A stretch of 64,000 bases of DNA from Symbiodinium natans. Its lineage: Eukaryota > Sar > Dinophyceae > Suessiales > Symbiodiniaceae. The stretch lies in the NCBI GenBank assembly GCA_905221605.1, contig CAJNDS010000697.1:1-64000 (forward strand), read 5' to 3'. Position 1 is the stretch's first letter, and the number at the start of each line of letters is the position of its first letter. Both the position numbers and the translations under genes were made by a program. The notes below the pieces were generated by a model that was not told the origin of the DNA, made no database searches, and worked only from the letters and a program-made list of their open reading frames with translations. Of this stretch, positions 54,332 through 64,000 are shown in pieces.

Positions 54332-57300
54332 ATGGAGTCGTATGCCTGTCAACCGTACGCGATCCGGGTTGGAGCGCAAGTGCTCCAAGTCCACGTTGCC
54401 AGGAGAGGGCAACTCACTGCACTTGCCACTTTAGGGACCAGTGATGTCGCAATGACCAGGCAGATGCAAGCCGGCGTCATCCTGCCTCACGAACTCGATG
54501 CTGCCGGTTGGTGCCGATACTTTCCGCCGGAAATACAACCTTTGTTGTGTCTGGACCATTCTGCCTTTTTGAGAAACAGCAACGCCGTCTGCTTCGCCCG
54601 GCAACCCACGGTTCGCTGTTTTCTCCTGCATGCATGGAGGCCAGGCATCGGCATCATGCCGCATAGCAGCGCCTTCATGGGGCGAGCGGTGTCCACGCAC
54701 AGTGCTGTGCCTGGTGACGCGATAGACCTTCCCCCTTGGGCGAGTGTTGTCACCGAACAAGGAGCGGGTAGGGAGACAGCCCTGTCTCCCGGGCCCTGGC
54801 AAACTCCATCACCTAATCCACCTAGGGTCTGCTGGCCGGATAATAGTCCTCGCCCTCCCATACCGCCGATTCCTCCACGTGTTGGAGAATACCCAGTGAG
54901 TGAGGTCAGTAGGATCGAGCCGCGAATTCCACATGGGAGGCCACCTCCCGCGCCAGTTGCAGCCGACCTGCCACCTTGGCAGGTCCCTAGCCACCCAGGT
55001 CCACAGGTCCTTGCGGCGACCGCAATGCAGGCTATATGCCAGCTTCGCACTCTCAGTGCTGACCATGCGCCGGGGCCTCAGGAGCCTGAGGATCTCGCGC
55101 AGGCACTAGAAAGTAATCAGAATTTCCCTGAGCCCACCCCGAGCGGCGTACTGCCATTGAAACTGGCCTCGGGAGCCATTTCCGGCGAACCGCCTGAGCC
55201 GCAAGGTCTCCACCCAGAGATTGACTACAATGCATTACTCGGCTGCCTACTTCCACAGCTCCGGGCTGCGGAGTCCGCAGGAGCCCATGTCCTGCTCTTA
55301 GTCACGGATAGTCGCTGCTTCTTGTCTATTCCGCACTTCCCCTACTTTGTCCGGCATTTGGTTGCACGCATGCAGTGGGAAGGCCCGTTTAAGGAGAGGT
55401 GGTTTCCCATCTTGGTCAACACCAAGGAAGCGGGGCTAGCTTCTGTGCACTTTACGTGGGCGGGGCCCGAAATTCTGGCAGTCCTCAGAGTCCTTGCGCC
55501 AGGGGTGGTCTTGATGTTGCTTGACCATGACACCTTGTTCACTGCCAGGTGGGAGGCAGAAGAGCTGCGAAGGTTGCAGTCCTCGATCTGCTGCCCAATA
55601 CCCTCTCGACGGAGTCACTGGGCAGTATGGAAGTCGAGACGGACGAGACACAGCCCTGTGGCTCGCTTCCAGCCTCGCCGTGGAGTTGCTCGCCGGACGG
55701 ATCCATACCGTGTGGGGCCCGATCGCCAAACTCAATTGGCATGGTTTGTGCGTCCGAGGACCAGCTCGAAGCAAATGGGGGATTGGTCCTCTTCTACCCG
55801 AATGCTCCGGACGGCAAACATCCCCGGCCCCCTCGCTTCTGCATCCCTGGCAACGTCGCTAGTGCGGTGACCTCAATTGGTACTGCGTTGAGCCGAGCCC
55901 TGCAGCTAGTCATCATGCCCACACTCCATTGCCTGGTATGCATGAGCAGGTGCCGTTGGACCAGATCCATTATCGGCAATGTCTACTTGCCGGAACCACT
56001 GCTCACAAGCACTCTGACTTTGTGTTTGCGTGGGCACTTTTAGGAAGATACATACATGAGGTTGCGTGGAAAACGGCCGACCTTACTGCTGGCCGGCCAG
56101 AGCCAGACATCCACCTCCCCAGTCAGGCAGGTCAGAGGGGTCAAAACATGGGGACAAGGCCCATATGAACAGGGATTTCTTCCCTTGCTCATGGGTTACG
56201 GCGGCTCGCACTCCCGTTTGGCAATCCGACCTGGTCCTGACTTATTCATGGCGAACCGATACGCCGAGGTTATACCCCCTTTTGTGCATGGATATGGTGC
56301 CAAAGGCAAAAACATCTTGCCGCAGTGGGGGAGTGTGTTACGGCTGCCTACTCTACCCGAGTCGGTCTGGGGCAACGGGGACACCGTCCCTCTGTGGGCC
56401 TCTGTTGGGCAAAAGGGCAGTGGACCAGTGCGGCTCCAGCTCTTCCCTGGGGTCCTCATGTTTTGGAAGAAAGATGCCCTATCTTCCTGCAGAGCCACCC
56501 CGAAATGGCGCAGTCGACCCAATACCCCCACTGGGCCGCTTGCTCTTCTTGCTGCCGCTGCGCATGCTTGGCTGGCCCAGGCGGATCTGCCGTGGCCTCT
56601 CTTCGCCGCAGACATAAAGGTCACGCCGTTGGGCTTCAGTCAATACTGGGATGATGGACTAGCCATGCGTGTGCAACAAGCCCTGGCAGCCTTTGCCTTT
56701 CCTGCCTACCAGTACCCGCCTCCAAAGCCTCACCTAACCCCCTCAGAAAAATGTCGGTCGCTCTTCATTAGCGGGATGAATGGGAAGGCCGAGAATACGC
56801 CCCCCACTGTGTCGGGTAGCATCATTCACACAGCCAATTCCTATGCACTCACTGGCTTAGAAATGGAAACAGTCCGGGACAACCAGGGCCAAAAGGTCCG
56901 ATATGAGGACACACAACGATGCGGTCTGCCAGCGGCGGTTCGTGCTAGAATCAGCTCGGTAGAAGCCTCCCTGACAATGTGCCCTGCCCTGGCTCACTTG
57001 CACATGCCACATACTGCTGCGCTGACCGCTCTGCATGTGGGCCTCGCCGCGGGTAGAGCTGGCGAGTGCAAACTGTGCGTTACGGGTTTCTCAGCTGGGT
57101 CGTATACGGGCGCTGCTGTACGTGGCTATCGCTTGGCATGAGCGCCAAAAGCTTCCTGACTGCAAGGGCGATTTTGTCCACATCAAGGCACGTTTGGGCG
57201 GCGTTGCCATGCCACGGGCCATGCTGCAATATATCCTGGGTTCGGAATTGCGGCACGCTGTTAGTCTTGTCCATCATGAGAGCGACCAGCTTTGTATCTT

Positions 57301-59157
57301 CCGGCCCAGCCAGGCAGCAAGGACGCAAGCGATTGGCGCGGGCGCGTCTCTACTACTTCACTGGACCTGAGTCACTTGGCAGTGGTGGACACTCTTATGG
57401 TCACTTTGTCCACAGTGAAGAGCTATTCCAGCTCACGCCGGGGGATTATGTGCATAAGGAATTGACTAAAAAGATTTGCGGCTTGGCCGACCCCCGGATG
57501 GATCGCACAGTGCGAGCAGGTTTGATGGGGGTTGCGTGTGGCTCTGTCCAGCTTTCGGATAAGTCTAAAACTTTCATCAACTCCGTGCTGGGACGGCAAA
57601 TCAGACGCCCCGATATGGAGGCTTTTCTCCGGATACCATCCGCTGAGAACCGGAGCATTGCAAGTCTCCGTGCTGACTGTACCCAAGTCCTCCTGACGGA
57701 TGCCAAGCCGCATCTGGCTGATTTGCCGCCCCCGTATCATGAACTTGGTCCCACGATGAAACTAGTTTTGGGTATGTGGCTCCCCCACCTGTCGTTAGAG
57801 CGCCTGGTTGACATGCTGGGTTATCAGTTTCTAGCCATGGCCTCGGAAGCAGAAATCGAGGAGGAGCCCTCGGAACAGTATCACTACCCAGAGCAAGCTG
57901 CGGTCAAGCGGGCCGCCACCCCTGTGGCGATAAAGCCCGGCACGCATACATGGCCAATCTGCCTTCTCCATCGAGTTTACCCAAGGGCATCGGTCATGCT
58001 CCTTACACCGGAGTTGGCGGATGTCCCTGACTGGGCTAAAAAGTGGTTTGCTGTCGCTGGTAAAGTGCCGGCCAAGGGCACTGCTTTGCTGGTTACCTTG
58101 AGAGAAGACAAGGGGGATGTGGCCTACCCAGGCATGTTTATAGAGCTCCTTGCCCCGAAGAAGCTTTTCACCGGCCCTGGAGAAAGTAAGGCCATGCAGC
58201 CAGTCAATATAACCATTGCCCTGCTCTTGACTGATGAACAGCACAACCAATTCGCGCAACGACCCTCACTGCCGAGAGTCAGCCAGCTTGAGGTTCTGCC
58301 CGGAGGAGCCTCTACCCCGCTTTGGGATGCTCTGTTACACATGCCTAGGGAAAGGCAGCATGTTGCATTGGGCGTTCCGCTAGAAGACTCGCCTCTTGAT
58401 GCCATCCGGCAGCCACTGTGGTTGCCGGGCTTTCTCACAGATTTAGTGCTTGTCCTCCTTATCGGGCTAGTGGTGAGAGGGAACTGGCACGACACATGGG
58501 CACAGCTCATTCACCCGGAGGTCTGCCAAGTCTTCAGAGGCAAGCACGAAACGCAAGCTGCGCAGGCATCGCTTACTGCGGGTCCGGGGGCTTCCAACCC
58601 CTTGCAAAGCTTCCTCAACCTTTGGCTTACGGATCGCAAAGAATGGACGCCAACGCTGCTGAGTGGCGTGTTAGCTACGCTGCCTGACTCTCCGCTGCCC
58701 GGCCAAGAGGACGCCCGGACTCCTGCGCTGTGGCATGCGGAGTGTCTACGCCTGTCCCATGACTCGTTGAGCAACGAGCACGATCCGAGGACTCGAGCCA
58801 GCATCTTTGCGCTCGCGGTTGGTCCCGCCTTCCTTACGCGCCTCTGTGATACCTTTTGGGGGGCGGACGGACACCTGGCAGCGCTGCTGGGAGCGTGCTC
58901 GTACGGCCTGGCCGCTAATCGTACTTCTGTATTCATAACGGGTGCGTTCGGCAGCGGGAAGACACGATCCTGCGCGTTTCTAGGAGTACTCCTTGCGTGC
59001 CTGACGAGCCGGCTCACCCTGTACACCGCTCATGGCAATGAATCGGTTCGGGCCTATGTCGAAGCGGCTCACGACTGCTAGCAATGAATTTGTTCGCAGC
59101 CGCATCGTTCGCATACCGGGTAACAAGGAGAAGGACACACATAAGCTCCCTTTTGAT
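54332..59157 (+). pseudogene. Large hydrolase/SF1-helicase gene, frame-broken, ends after motif Ia
   Basis: Coding character continues across frames 54332-55600, 55560-56043, 56056-57130, 57100-57350, 57340-59078 and 59075-59157. Parts in order: an N-terminal domain; a Pro-rich linker; a globular region with VLMLLDHDTLF (DxD-like, perhaps a glycosyltransferase-type fold); an alpha/beta-hydrolase-like region with VTGFSAGSYTG (57080), HHESDQL and GGHSYGHFVHSE; a long middle; and helicase motif I ITGAFGSGKT (about 58938-58965) with LTLYTAHGNESVRAY after it. After about 59157 it runs into a hexanucleotide repeat and stops. Motifs II-VI are missing here but appear on the minus strand at 63.8-62 kb. 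Several frame changes suggest a decayed gene. Confidence 0.5.
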
Positions 59158-59246
59158 GGCTGGGGTTGGGGCTGGGGCTGGGGCTGGGGCTGGGGCTGGG
59201 GCTGGGGCTGGGGCTGGGGCTGGGGCTGGGGCTGGGGCTGGGGCTG
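59158..59246. repeat. (GGGGCT)n hexanucleotide repeat
   Basis: About 14 near-perfect copies, directly after the last helicase coding stretch. In one frame it encodes Trp-Gly repeats and then a stop. It lies at the presumed rearrangement breakpoint. Confidence 0.85.
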
Positions 59247-60190
59247 AGGTACGTCGGTAAGGAGATGGGAGGGCTCACATCACATTGGTGCCGAAGTGCA
59301 AGGATCTCCATGGTATTGCTACTTTGATCCAATCAGAGCCTTCAGGTAACATCCACGCGGGCGGGGAGCCCACTTGCCCTGCCGCAGGCCAAGCTCAGAC
59401 GAGGGTGACCCTCTAGAGTCTCAAGAGGGCCAGGTTGTTCTACAAGTGGGGAATGGCTCCCTGCCAAGTCAGCGGGTGCATAATCTCCACGTAGAAGTGT
59501 CCACAGCCAGCGCGCCGAACTGCTAGGTCACCCTGTGCACTCAGTACTCGAAATCGTCGAAGAGGCCGGGAGCACACATGTAGCACCGAGTGCGCAGGTG
59601 CGTCGCTAAAGGCGACGTTGCCAGATTCACAAAACCACCATCATGCAGCCACCGATGCGAATACATTCAGCACCAGCCAAGGCCGTTCACAAGAAGGTTC
59701 ACAAGTCCGCCATCACAGGTGGGGCATAGTCGTGCCTTGGCACGGGACGTAGCAGGTGTCAACCTTCTGGATCCAAAGTATAAAGTTGCCCCATGGTGGT
59801 CAGCCAGTGGGGACTTAACGGCAAGAACAAAGGGTAGGACCAGCCCAGAGCACTCCATGGTGGTCAGCCAGTGGAGCCTCTCCGAGCACAAAGCGCACGT
59901 GCTTTTAACTCACAAGAGTCTCGTCCGACGGCCAAAGCAGGCTTGACTGCTTCGTTCCAGTCAGAGCCATCAGGTAAACCCAAGCAGGCGGGGACCCCAC
60001 CTGCCCCGCAGGAAGCGGGGGAGTCCCCCAGTCGAAACTTCACACTCAAGGCCAAGCACCTATCTCCTTGGCCGGTGAGGGTTGAGGGTTCAATAACCAG
60101 AATCAGACCCTCCATGCCCAAACCGACAGACGTCGGCGAGGAGATGTGAGGGCTCACATCATGCTTGGCCACCTACCGATGGGGAGGTAG
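59247..60190. other. Non-coding stretch with diverged long-range repeats
   Basis: Sequences around GTCGG(T/C)(A/G)AGGAGATG-GAGGGCTCACATCA occur at about 59254 and 60131. Segments with CAGAGCC(A/T)TCAGGTAA...GGCGGGGA occur at about 59332 and 59961. CCATGGTGGTCAGCCAGTGG occurs at about 59793 and 59857. No gene is supported; it may be a decayed repeat family. Confidence 0.4.
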
Positions 60191-61987
60191 TCATGTATGG
60201 CTGCTTTGACGCAAGCAGAGATATACACCCAAGCAGGCAGGGAACCCCGCAACCCGGACAGCTTCCTGGATTTGCCTGTACTGCACAACACCTTCGTCCT
60301 TATACTGAAAGGGGAAGGAGGTAACTGCAGCACGCAGGGCCGAAGGATCAGGGTCCTTGGGGGTGCCATGACAGTACATCCTAAACCAGAAGCTGTTGAG
60401 GCGCTGCTTGGTTGGATGTTTGGCTCGCATGAGCCCCTTAATGGCAGCCCAATGAGCAGTGGCTGCGTCATACCACGCATTTTGGGGACGTTGGGGCCCA
60501 TGCTTGGTGGGTGTGGTGCTGATCCCTTTCCAATGCGCATCAAAGATGACTGGCAGCCGGAAAGGGGCGGAGACATCCACTTCTCGCAAAGCTGCAAGGT
60601 CAGTGGTTCGCAGCTCCGAGAAGCGCCAATCATTCACCTCCAGGGGACCTTTTTGGTGGGACTCGAATGCGAGCAGAAGTGCACCCAGCCAATAATCTGG
60701 GTCAGCGTAGCTGAGCATTGCAGGAAAACTGGCATTGATGACGCTCGGCAAGTCCGACACCGCAGAGAAAAGATCCGCGATGTACTGCGCTGTGGTAAGA
60801 AAGCCATACCCCACCAGGGACTCCGAAAGCCTCGCTTTGTCATTGTCCAGCTGCGGGACCGGGCAATCCAACATTTCAGCAAGGTCGAAATGCTGCAATG
60901 CCCCCGACAATCTAAGGCACTGCGTGATGATAGGGTCATAAACCTTCAAATACGCTGCCGGAAACGTTTCAGGCAGATGCAGTAGCGTGTCAGCGATTCC
61001 GATCAGCATACCCGAGTCTTGCAGCTGGTTCGGTATGCCGTTCAAAAACACCTCATAGGCCCTATATGCCCGAAGCTGCTGGCAGTGTGTTGTGAGGTGT
61101 TGCGAGTCACGCAGGTTCATGTAGGGCCGAGGTTTGACATTCTTACCAAAGTGATGTCCCGCTGCAAGTGCGCGCCACATGAGATCACAGACCGAGCCTG
61201 TGTTGCTCTGCATGATGGTTGCGCAGGCTGGGGCGCTGGGATCGCGGGTGCCGCTGGGCTCGCTAAGCCCTCGAGGCTTGGCTTTTGGTGGTTCCAGCTG
61301 TTGAGAGCCGTCTTCGTCCAAAGCGAGAGGCCGACTTTCCTTGCGAGCTTGGACAGCGGGCACAGGCCTGGCGGGGATGGGCGTCAGGCCATGGGGAGGC
61401 ATAGGGAGGTCCGATTTTGGTTCCGTCAGGCCAAGTGAGTCCGTGGGAGACTTAGCGCAAGGGGGCTGTGACGCCTCAACCGTCCTAATCCCATCCGGAG
61501 ATGCTGTGTGCGTGGGCCGTGTCCGGGGGCTGGGTGGACGTCGTACGCCAGGCGGCGGGTCCCTAATGTTGCCGCCACTACGGGGTGGACACGAGGCGGC
61601 GCTACCCCCTCCGATCCTGTGATCAACTTCACTAGAGGGAGTCGTCACACAAGCATCCAGAGCAATAGGACTCGCGGCCGGCACAACCGCATGCTCTTTC
61701 GTTGCAGGCTCCTTCGTCAGTGGTCCTCTCTCCCGCGTTGGGGCGCCGCAAGGGGTTCGGGAAACGTCCCGTCTAGCTGGCGGAGGCGGGCTGACAGCTG
61801 CCGCAATGGAGCCCCTCGCGGCCCGAGGCTGGCGCCATGGTGTACCCCACCGCTCGCCATGGCGCGCGTTTGTGGTAGCCTCGCCTTGGGCTGGCGACTG
61901 CTGCGTAGGAACCTCGACTGCAGTAGCAACTACCACGTCGGGACTGTGACTACCCGCGGGCACAGGGCTGTTTCCCGGAGAGTCCAC
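60191..61987 (-). CDS. Unknown 598-aa protein, downstream of helicase pieces
   Basis: Residues 1-260 are Pro/Ser/Arg-rich and disordered. About 265-598 looks globular and helical (DLMWRALAAGHHFGKNVKPR, ESLVGYGFLTTAQYIADLFS, HWAAIKGLMRAKHPTKQRLN). It follows the helicase pieces on the same strand and may be the C-terminal region of the same large protein. No family is recognised. The start overlaps the preceding frame, so the Met may not be a true start. Confidence 0.45.
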   Translation of the reverse strand: MDSPGNSPVPAGSHSPDVVVATAVEVPTQQSPAQGEATTNARHGERWGTPWRQPRAARGSIAAAVSPPPPARRDVSRTPCGAPTRERGPLTKEPATKEHAVVPAASPIALDACVTTPSSEVDHRIGGGSAASCPPRSGGNIRDPPPGVRRPPSPRTRPTHTASPDGIRTVEASQPPCAKSPTDSLGLTEPKSDLPMPPHGLTPIPARPVPAVQARKESRPLALDEDGSQQLEPPKAKPRGLSEPSGTRDPSAPACATIMQSNTGSVCDLMWRALAAGHHFGKNVKPRPYMNLRDSQHLTTHCQQLRAYRAYEVFLNGIPNQLQDSGMLIGIADTLLHLPETFPAAYLKVYDPIITQCLRLSGALQHFDLAEMLDCPVPQLDNDKARLSESLVGYGFLTTAQYIADLFSAVSDLPSVINASFPAMLSYADPDYWLGALLLAFESHQKGPLEVNDWRFSELRTTDLAALREVDVSAPFRLPVIFDAHWKGISTTPTKHGPQRPQNAWYDAATAHWAAIKGLMRAKHPTKQRLNSFWFRMYCHGTPKDPDPSALRAAVTSFPFQYKDEGVVQYRQIQEAVRVAGFPACLGVYLCLRQSSHT

Positions 61988-63838
61988 ATCAATCGCAGTT
62001 TCGGAGGCAGCCTTCCCGTACGAACAGGTAGGAGGTGAAGACCACGGGGGGCTCGCAGTATGCCGGCCTTGTGTTCGAAAGCCGGGTCAGCGCGTTGAGC
62101 CGATCCCCGCTTGGGCGGCATCCTAATGCTGGTGTCCCCTAGCAAGCAGGTGAGGTACTGGGCGACCCCATCTCCTTCCCTCACCGGCTGGAAGGGGACA
62201 CAATACACAGCATTGGGCAGGGGCTCCAGGACGAAGCCGCGCGTTTGCAGACTAACAATGGTGCCCGAGTAGGAGTTGGAGGTGAAAAAGGGACTCCCCC
62301 ATCCTTCTTGCTGAAGTGTGCGGTAAAAAACCTCCCGCTTATCTCCCCAGGTGGCCTTCAAAGCCCACGCTTGATGCAGGGGTGGTGTTCCAAAGAGGTC
62401 CAGCCCAACTTTGCGTTCCGCAGGCAGCACGATGCTGGCTACTGTCCGTCCTCGGAAGGCTTGCTTGTGTAATGCCGTTGCAATGCCAGGGCCATCCATG
62501 CTCCACAAGCTGGCTTGTGTGCGCACATATTCAGCGCATTCAATTAGGCCCCCGGTTGCGCAGGCCGCCATTTGGAAGCATGCACCTATACCATCAGAGT
62601 AGTGCGGTGCCGTGAAGGAGGAGGTGGCTCGGGCAAACCCTGCCTCGCTACTAAACAGGAATCCAGAAGCCCGACATGTCACAAAGACACATATCCCAAA
62701 TGTGGGGCCAGTGGAGCAGGCCGTGGTGATAGCGCCGAAGAAGCGTTTAAGGGACCCTATGCCATTCATGAAGAAGGTCCGAAACGTCACAAGGCTCCAA
62801 GTGTTGGGCGCGCCAGTCAGCGGGAAGTCTTCCGCGGTTTGGCAGGCTTCAAGTAGGCTCATATCGTCATCGCCCAGTGGGTCCGCGGGGAGACTCAACT
62901 GCAGCATAAACTTCATTTGGGTAACAATCCTGGCATACTGAGAGACCATCCCGATAGGGGAGTCAGGATAGACCTGGTGCCCAAAAGTGAGCACAATGTC
63001 CGCCAGGACCATGCTGAGGTCGTAGCTTCTGCCTAGCTTGGTTTGGGTCTCATCCTGATCTTGCACCCGTACCCATCGAGGCTACGCAGTGGCCGCCCGA
63101 GCAGGTGCTGCATCGTAGGGCCTGGTGGCATACGTAGCCGAGGGACCCCGCCTATCAGCTCGAAGCGGCACGCCTCCGAGTACCGACATGCGTATAGAAT
63201 GGCAGCAATCTCAGGAGGGAGGCGCATGGATGAACAGAGCAAGAGGTTGACAGCCGGTCCGACAATGGCCTTCAGCCCGGCGGCCTGCATGACTGTCTCG
63301 GCTTGCTTCGGTTTGACGATGCTCATACAGAGAATCGATTCCAGCATCGAGACCGCTGAGAAAAATACCTCAGACGCTCCAGAGGAACGGTGGGGCTTGC
63401 CCCAAGAGGGCATCTCGCCTTGTCCCTTTTTCCACGGGCCGTTTGCCGCAAAAGGGCCGCAGGCAAGGTGGCTGGCGTGTGGAGGTCGGCAGGGACCGCA
63501 TTGAGGCCACAAATCTTTTGCTCCAGCAACTCCGTGACGAAGTGGTAATTGGGTCGCGATCCTCCAGCGGGCTGTCTGTGGTCGCCAATCATGACATCAA
63601 GTGCATGCTTGATGTGCGCCAGAATGGTGTTGGAACCAGGCGTGCCCAATTGCTGGGCTTCATCTCGGAGGAGCAACTCAACATCCTTTAGACGGTTAAT
63701 GAGCTGCGAGTAGGGAAAGCTAAGCCTTGCCACAATCGTACCATGTGTCGTGGCTACAAGTAGCCCCCGGTACACATCGTGCACGCGGGTTTGGGTTTGG
63801 AGGGACCTGATGCGTGCCGACGCGCAGGCCAGCGCCAA
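61930..63838 (-). pseudogene. SF1 (UPF1-like) helicase motifs II-VI, frame-broken
   Basis: Three minus frames in order: 63838-63323 has LLLRDEAQQLG (motif II, DEAQ) and VMIGDHRQPAGG (motif III); 63512-63033 has SSMRLPPEIAAILYACRYS (resembling the RxxPEI motif after III); 63066-61930 has SPIGMVSQYARIVTQMKFML (motif V-like) and an end region near LTGAPNTW. Motif I is absent in the window on this strand. The pieces complete, in order, the helicase that breaks off at 59157 on the plus strand. Frame changes and lack of clear introns suggest decay. Confidence 0.5.
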
Positions 63839-64000
63839 GGTTGCGTGGCCTTCTGTGAGATGCCTGGACTGGGAGGTTCCTCGTTGTCATTATAAACCCT
63901 GTGGCGTTAAGGGTTTGGTAACTCGCTGAGGACTCTCCCCGTGGAATCGGTAGCTGCAGCTACTCTCGCCCCCCCTCTGGCCGTGCGCGGGCACCTCTCT
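63839..64000. other. Window edge, open minus frame continues briefly
   Basis: The helicase minus frame extends slightly upstream of 63838. Beyond about 63870 no coding character is clear. Confidence 0.3.

Noticed and set aside
59032-59247. Trp-Gly repeat protein (Argonaute-hook-like)
   Set aside because: The repeat is a translated GGGGCT tract at the end of a broken helicase frame; no evidence for a GW protein.

Overview
The window looks like nuclear DNA of a dinoflagellate (Symbiodinium-type). The reasons are GC-rich host sequence, dense retrotransposons of dinoflagellate style, telomere-like CCCTAAA blocks, and stretches matching the 3' half of the dinoflagellate spliced leader. No rRNA, tRNA or CRISPR array was seen. 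All calls come from reading the sequence; no database search was run.

(1) 1-20,678: a 20.15-kb Polinton-like virus/transposon integrated into a host open frame. It is bounded by ~247-bp terminal inverted repeats (524-770 and 20426-20673) and a 5-bp target duplication ATTGG (519-523 and 20674-20678). Its AT-rich core (771-18,300) encodes an A32-like packaging ATPase, a double-jelly-roll-type major capsid protein, a minor capsid (penton-type) protein, an S74-type self-cleaving fibre, a lipase-like protein, a GIY-YIG nuclease, a DUF5754-like protein, a 1300-aa family-B-polymerase-like/SF1-helicase fusion and an rve integrase with a frameshift. Small zinc or coiled-coil proteins fill the rest. 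AT-rich hairpins sit at 3' ends of genes, and a repeated ATCTAAATAATA motif sits just before several start codons. A GC-richer 2.1-kb tail with a 227-aa ORF and telomere-like repeats lies between the viral core and the right terminal repeat.

(2) 20.7-27.8 kb, minus strand: a LINE (ORF1 with zinc finger and coiled coil; ORF2 with APE endonuclease, reverse transcriptase and RNase H). It is peppered with about 16 copies of a short hairpin, CCTCAGC-loop-GCGAGGCC. The host frame broken by the virus lies immediately downstream on the same strand and carries the same hairpins.

(3) 27.9-36.9 kb, minus strand: a decayed Ty1/copia element with a 398-bp 5' LTR, primer-binding site, Gag, protease in another frame, an extra proline-rich ORF, and integrase-RT-RNase H plus a C-terminal methyltransferase-like domain. 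36.9-39.7 kb is largely non-coding.

(4) 39,674-48,625, plus strand: a complete, apparently very young copia element. It has 402-bp LTRs with one visible difference, a CTCTT target duplication, primer-binding site, polypurine tract, one 2.5-kb-codon Gag-Pol frame with an overprinted second ORF, the same C-terminal domain, and a small membrane-protein ORF before the 3' LTR.

(5) 48.6-64 kb: host-type genes broken by several frame changes. They include an alpha/beta-hydrolase-like gene with a 1.9-kb minisatellite in its apparent intron, and a large hydrolase/SF1-helicase gene on the plus strand that stops after helicase motif Ia. The missing helicase motifs II-VI appear on the minus strand at 63.8-62 kb, which suggests an inversion. 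The transposon frames are intact while these frames are broken, so decay is more likely than sequencing error.
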